From the NCBI GenBank assembly GCA_009780995.1, contig WQYY01000004.1, positions 1-34,563 of the forward strand: DNA of 34,563 nucleotides, in the 5' to 3' direction. The stretch is from Desulfuromonadales bacterium. Its GTDB lineage: Bacteria > Desulfobacterota > Desulfuromonadia > Geobacterales > DSM-12255. The notes beneath the pieces were generated by a model, which did no database searches, was not told the origin of the DNA, and saw only the letters and a list, made by a program, of their open reading frames with translations. Of the stretch, positions 32,064-34,563 are shown in pieces; position 1 is the first letter of the stretch, and the number at the start of each line of letters is the position of its first letter. The translations under genes and the position numbers were made by a program.

Positions 32064-32165
32064 TATGACTTCGGCTTTTGGCCATATGCAGTCGTAAATT
32101 CCCCTCTATGGAGGGGTGCCCGAAGGGCGGGGTGGTTCTATCGGGCGCACACTGTGCACCCCTAC
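32064..32165. repeat. R4 (inverted), R1 and R2 half-unit
   Basis: R4 TATGACTTCGGCTTTTGGCC (32064-32086) lies 16 nt upstream of the flavoprotein start and is the best match to the consensus. R1 (32097-32138) and an R2 half (CGGGCGCACACTGTGCACCC, 32141-32165) follow. Confidence 0.7.
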
Positions 32166-32204
32166 ACTCCACTCTTCACACTCCAAACTCCACACTATTT
32201 CAGA

Positions 32205-32229
32205 TATGACTAAAAGCCTGCGTCAAATA
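32205..32229. repeat. R4 motif abutting the Omp85-like gene end
   Basis: TATGACTAAAAGCCTGCGTC ending at 32229; the stop codon of the minus-strand gene occupies 32230-32232. The same CCTGCGTC variant occurs at 16671. Confidence 0.55.
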
Positions 32230-33477
32230 TTAAAATGGATACCCTAGCCCAACATACAACGCTATCCCCTCATTCCCCCAACCTATATCCAATCGGCCAA
32301 CAATATTAGGGCGTACTACCGCCCTTATACCTAAGCCCGGATTAAACTCAAAACTATTCGTCTGCACCCTGTCCAGAGATTTCATTACAGAACCTAAATC
32401 AATAAACGGAGCCAGCTCCCAGTCAGCATTAACACCGAATATCTCCCAACGGAAAACTCTTATGCGCTCTTCGAGATTTAATAAAAGGGCACTTGAATCA
32501 ATAAAGCGATTACGACCATAGCCACGTAATGTATTCTCGCCTCCAAGGATACTTCGTTCCAGAAACGGGACATCACCACCCAAAGTCTGGTTATACAAAA
32601 GGCGGAACGCAGTAATATAACGCCGCTCTTTATCTATGGGGATAAAACCTTTCCCTTCTACTCCATAATGCCTGTAGTCAGCGTCACTTCCAAGCACTTT
32701 CGCGCTGTTCTCGACGAATATTTCCGCCGCAGTCCCGGATGTCGGCATTGTCTTGGAGTCAAGAGTACTATATACAAACCCAATTTTCTGGGCATGAGCG
32801 GTAAAGCCATTTATCCCCGGCACTTCAGCCGCTGTATAGAGATCTTTTATAAAAGGGAGTCCTCTTATAGCGCCATTTTTTATTTCGACATATCTGAAAC
32901 GCTCACCCAGCTCCAGTGATATATTTTTATAAACGGGGTATGTCGCTGTAATGTTAAAACCGCTTTCCTGGTTAGCGTAATTCGTTTGTCCGGCAGTTGT
33001 AGAGTTTGACTGAAAACCGAAAAACCTGGAAGAGCCATCTGTAAAATGTCCGGCGTAAATGTTTAAATCAAGCTTTCCATCAAGTAATGTTTTATCTTTA
33101 ACGGTAAATTCATAGTCATCATTTATTCTTGTTGAATATGCAAGATTCACTTCTATGCTTCTCTTTGGGCTAGGATAAAACATCCCGTAAATAGAGAAAG
33201 AAGTACCGAAATTCTGATTATAATTGATCTGTGGAGCTAATATTGAAGTGACTTCATCTTTACTATTATGGACAAGGAACGCTGTTAATGCACCAACAGT
33301 AACACCTTCATCTGGAGTCGATGCGATAACAGGGAGCGGCAATGTAACAACCTTTACCGGATCTCCCGAATCTTTCGTTACCAGAGGATAAACAAGATCA
33401 TCTTTTTTGACCATTGTCGTACATCCGGAAACAAAAAAAAGTATAATAATAAAACTGAAATATCTTTTACAGGTCAC
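32230..33477 (-). CDS. Omp85-superfamily (BamA/TamA-like) barrel with lipoprotein signal
   Basis: A 415-aa outer-membrane protein. The N-terminus is a lipoprotein signal (CKRYFSFIIILFFVSGC; lipobox VSGC, C19). About 30 residues later beta-strands begin (VIASTPDEGVTVGALTAFLV) and continue to the C-terminus. The Omp85 hallmark GGENTLRGYGRNRF is present, together with the C-terminal ADWELAPFIDLGSV and DIGWGNEGIALYVGLGYPF ending in F. There is no room for POTRA domains, so it is a barrel-only, lipid-anchored member. TamL of Bacteroidetes is a lipidated Omp85 but carries POTRAs. It starts 1 nt after the sigma-54 activator, forming an operon. The role could be surface assembly or secretion; unknown. 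Confidence 0.8.
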   Translation of the reverse strand: MTCKRYFSFIIILFFVSGCTTMVKKDDLVYPLVTKDSGDPVKVVTLPLPVIASTPDEGVTVGALTAFLVHNSKDEVTSILAPQINYNQNFGTSFSIYGMFYPSPKRSIEVNLAYSTRINDDYEFTVKDKTLLDGKLDLNIYAGHFTDGSSRFFGFQSNSTTAGQTNYANQESGFNITATYPVYKNISLELGERFRYVEIKNGAIRGLPFIKDLYTAAEVPGINGFTAHAQKIGFVYSTLDSKTMPTSGTAAEIFVENSAKVLGSDADYRHYGVEGKGFIPIDKERRYITAFRLLYNQTLGGDVPFLERSILGGENTLRGYGRNRFIDSSALLLNLEERIRVFRWEIFGVNADWELAPFIDLGSVMKSLDRVQTNSFEFNPGLGIRAVVRPNIVGRLDIGWGNEGIALYVGLGYPF

Positions 33478-33478
33478 T

Positions 33479-34563
33479 CTATGGTTTCTCTATTCCAAAT
33501 TTTTCAAGACGGTATTGCAAAGTTTTGTAACTCATTTTAAGGAGAGGAGCAGCTCTGCTTATTGTCCAGTCTGCACGCTCCATTGCTTTTGTAATAAGCT
33601 CACGTTCAAGATCTTCAAAAGATATCCCATCACTAGGAAATTCGAAAGGGATAATGCCGTCACCACTTGGAACAGAATGGATTTCTACAGGCAGGTCTTC
33701 AGGCTGGATAAATTCTCCCTCCGCCATTAAAACTCCACGCTCAATAATAGATTCAAGCTGCCTTACGTTACCGGGCCATGAATAGTTGAGAAGAAGTTTC
33801 AGCGCCGGCTTTGAAATCCCTTTAATCGGCATACCTGTGGATTTCGCATACTTTTCAACAAAAAAATCCGCCAGCGTGGCAATATCACCACCCCTCTCTC
33901 TTAAAGATGGCAATGCTATACGGATTACGTTTAGGCGGTAAAACAGGTCTTCCCTAAAATGCCCTTTTTTAATCTCTGCCTCAAGGTCTTTATTAGTCGC
34001 AGCAATAATTCTCACATCAACTTTAATATTGACCTTACCGCCAACTCTCCTGATCTCTTTTTCCTGTATTGCCCTGAGTAATTTGGCCTGAAGAGAAAAA
34101 TTCATTTCACCAATTTCATCAAGAAAAACCGTTCCTCCGTCTGCAGCTTCAAATATACCGACCTCACGGTTACTTGCTCCTGTAAAAGCCCCTTTTTCGT
34201 GACCAAACAGTTCGCTCTCTATTAAAGCCTCAGGTATAGCTGCGCAATTAATGGCAAAAAAAGGTTTTTCACCTCGCTGGCTACGATCATGAATCGCGCG
34301 GGCAACTAATTCCTTCCCTGTGCCTGATTCCCCATAAATAAGAATTGTCGAAGAGGTAGGCGCTATTTTACTAATTATCCTAAATACTTCCCTGATCTTA
34401 GGATGGTCCCCTATGATGTTTGGAATTATAGCTGTTTCTTCCAGTTTTTTAAGAAGCACTGTGTTCTCTTTTAACAGAGACACATGCTCCATTGCCCGTT
34501 GCAGGGTCATCAGCAGATTTGCTCTGTCAAGAGGTTTTTCAAGGTAGTCAAAGGCGCCTTTTT
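33479..34563 (-). CDS. NtrC-family sigma-54 response regulator, 5'-truncated by window edge
   Basis: The frame is open to the right edge; the residues before the internal ATG at 34510 read KGAFDYLEKPLDRANLL, the end of a receiver domain (with the KP motif), so the gene begins outside the window. The AAA+ domain follows: Walker A GESGTGKELVARAIH, sigma-54 contact GAFTGA (in FGHEKGAFTGASNR), Walker B GGTVFLDEIGEM, and RLNVIRIALPSLRER. The C-terminal Fis-type helix-turn-helix (WTISRAAPLLKMSYKTLQYRL) binds enhancers. It activates sigma-54 promoters after phosphorylation by a histidine kinase, presumably encoded further out. The Omp85-like lipoprotein gene follows after one base and is thus co-expressed. 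Confidence 0.93.
   Translation of the reverse strand, partial: KGAFDYLEKPLDRANLLMTLQRAMEHVSLLKENTVLLKKLEETAIIPNIIGDHPKIREVFRIISKIAPTSSTILIYGESGTGKELVARAIHDRSQRGEKPFFAINCAAIPEALIESELFGHEKGAFTGASNREVGIFEAADGGTVFLDEIGEMNFSLQAKLLRAIQEKEIRRVGGKVNIKVDVRIIAATNKDLEAEIKKGHFREDLFYRLNVIRIALPSLRERGGDIATLADFFVEKYAKSTGMPIKGISKPALKLLLNYSWPGNVRQLESIIERGVLMAEGEFIQPEDLPVEIHSVPSGDGIIPFEFPSDGISFEDLERELITKAMERADWTISRAAPLLKMSYKTLQYRLEKFGIEKP

Noticed and set aside
1-34563. tRNA, rRNA, riboswitch or his attenuator
   Set aside because: No cloverleaf, rRNA-like or leader-peptide pattern was found on reading the gaps; a covariance-model scan would be decisive and could not be run.

Overview
The window is a chromosomal segment of a Gram-negative bacterium. 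It encodes lipobox lipoproteins, two outer-membrane beta-barrels (one of the Omp85 type) and a sigma-54 activator. The order rho - rpmE - thyX - DUF1385 - prfA - prmC - murA - hisG - hisD is one I associate with Geobacter-like Deltaproteobacteria (Desulfobacterota). That placement is an inference from gene order; no rRNA is present, and Nitrospirota or a related phylum remains possible.

Layout. Positions 1-3776 hold the end of a VWA-like DUF2201 protein, an unknown gene, and a cysK/E1-like (MoeB/ThiF/HesA) pair. Positions 3777-10620 are an accessory island. It has a DinJ/YoeB toxin-antitoxin pair, a Phd/ParE pair on the minus strand, debris of a winged-helix/AAA_4-type gene and of a RhuM-type gene, a PH-domain membrane protein divergent from an XRE regulator, an AT-rich cassette (membrane protein, micro-ORF, DUF2971 protein) and a DinJ/zeta-kinase pair. 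Positions 10642-23985 carry a copper-type P-ATPase, a small lipoprotein, and then the housekeeping block: transcription termination, ribosome, dTMP synthesis, translation termination (prfA with its methylase prmC), peptidoglycan (murA) and histidine synthesis (hisG, hisD). Positions 24116-34563 carry small membrane and envelope proteins, a U32/RlhA-like protein translationally coupled to priA, an iron-sulfur-type flavoprotein, and a minus-strand pair of an NtrC-type activator and a lipid-anchored Omp85-like barrel. There is no tRNA, rRNA, CRISPR array, intact insertion sequence or integrase.

Two things stand out. First, the accessory island contains a truncated second copy of the 3' end of the left flanking gene (E1-like, 5460-5555) and a truncated second copy of the 5' end of the right flanking gene (copA, 9494-9550). 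In the colinear parts each copy differs from the intact gene only at synonymous positions and to a similar degree. The segment between them looks like an allele of the same locus from a related strain, spliced in between toxin-antitoxin modules. Second, nearly every long intergenic gap is a mosaic of several families of short palindromic repeats in stereotyped order. A motif close to CCAAAAGCCGAAGTCATA repeatedly forms the edge next to a gene start or end, and in two cases repeat sequence supplies the gene's stop codon.
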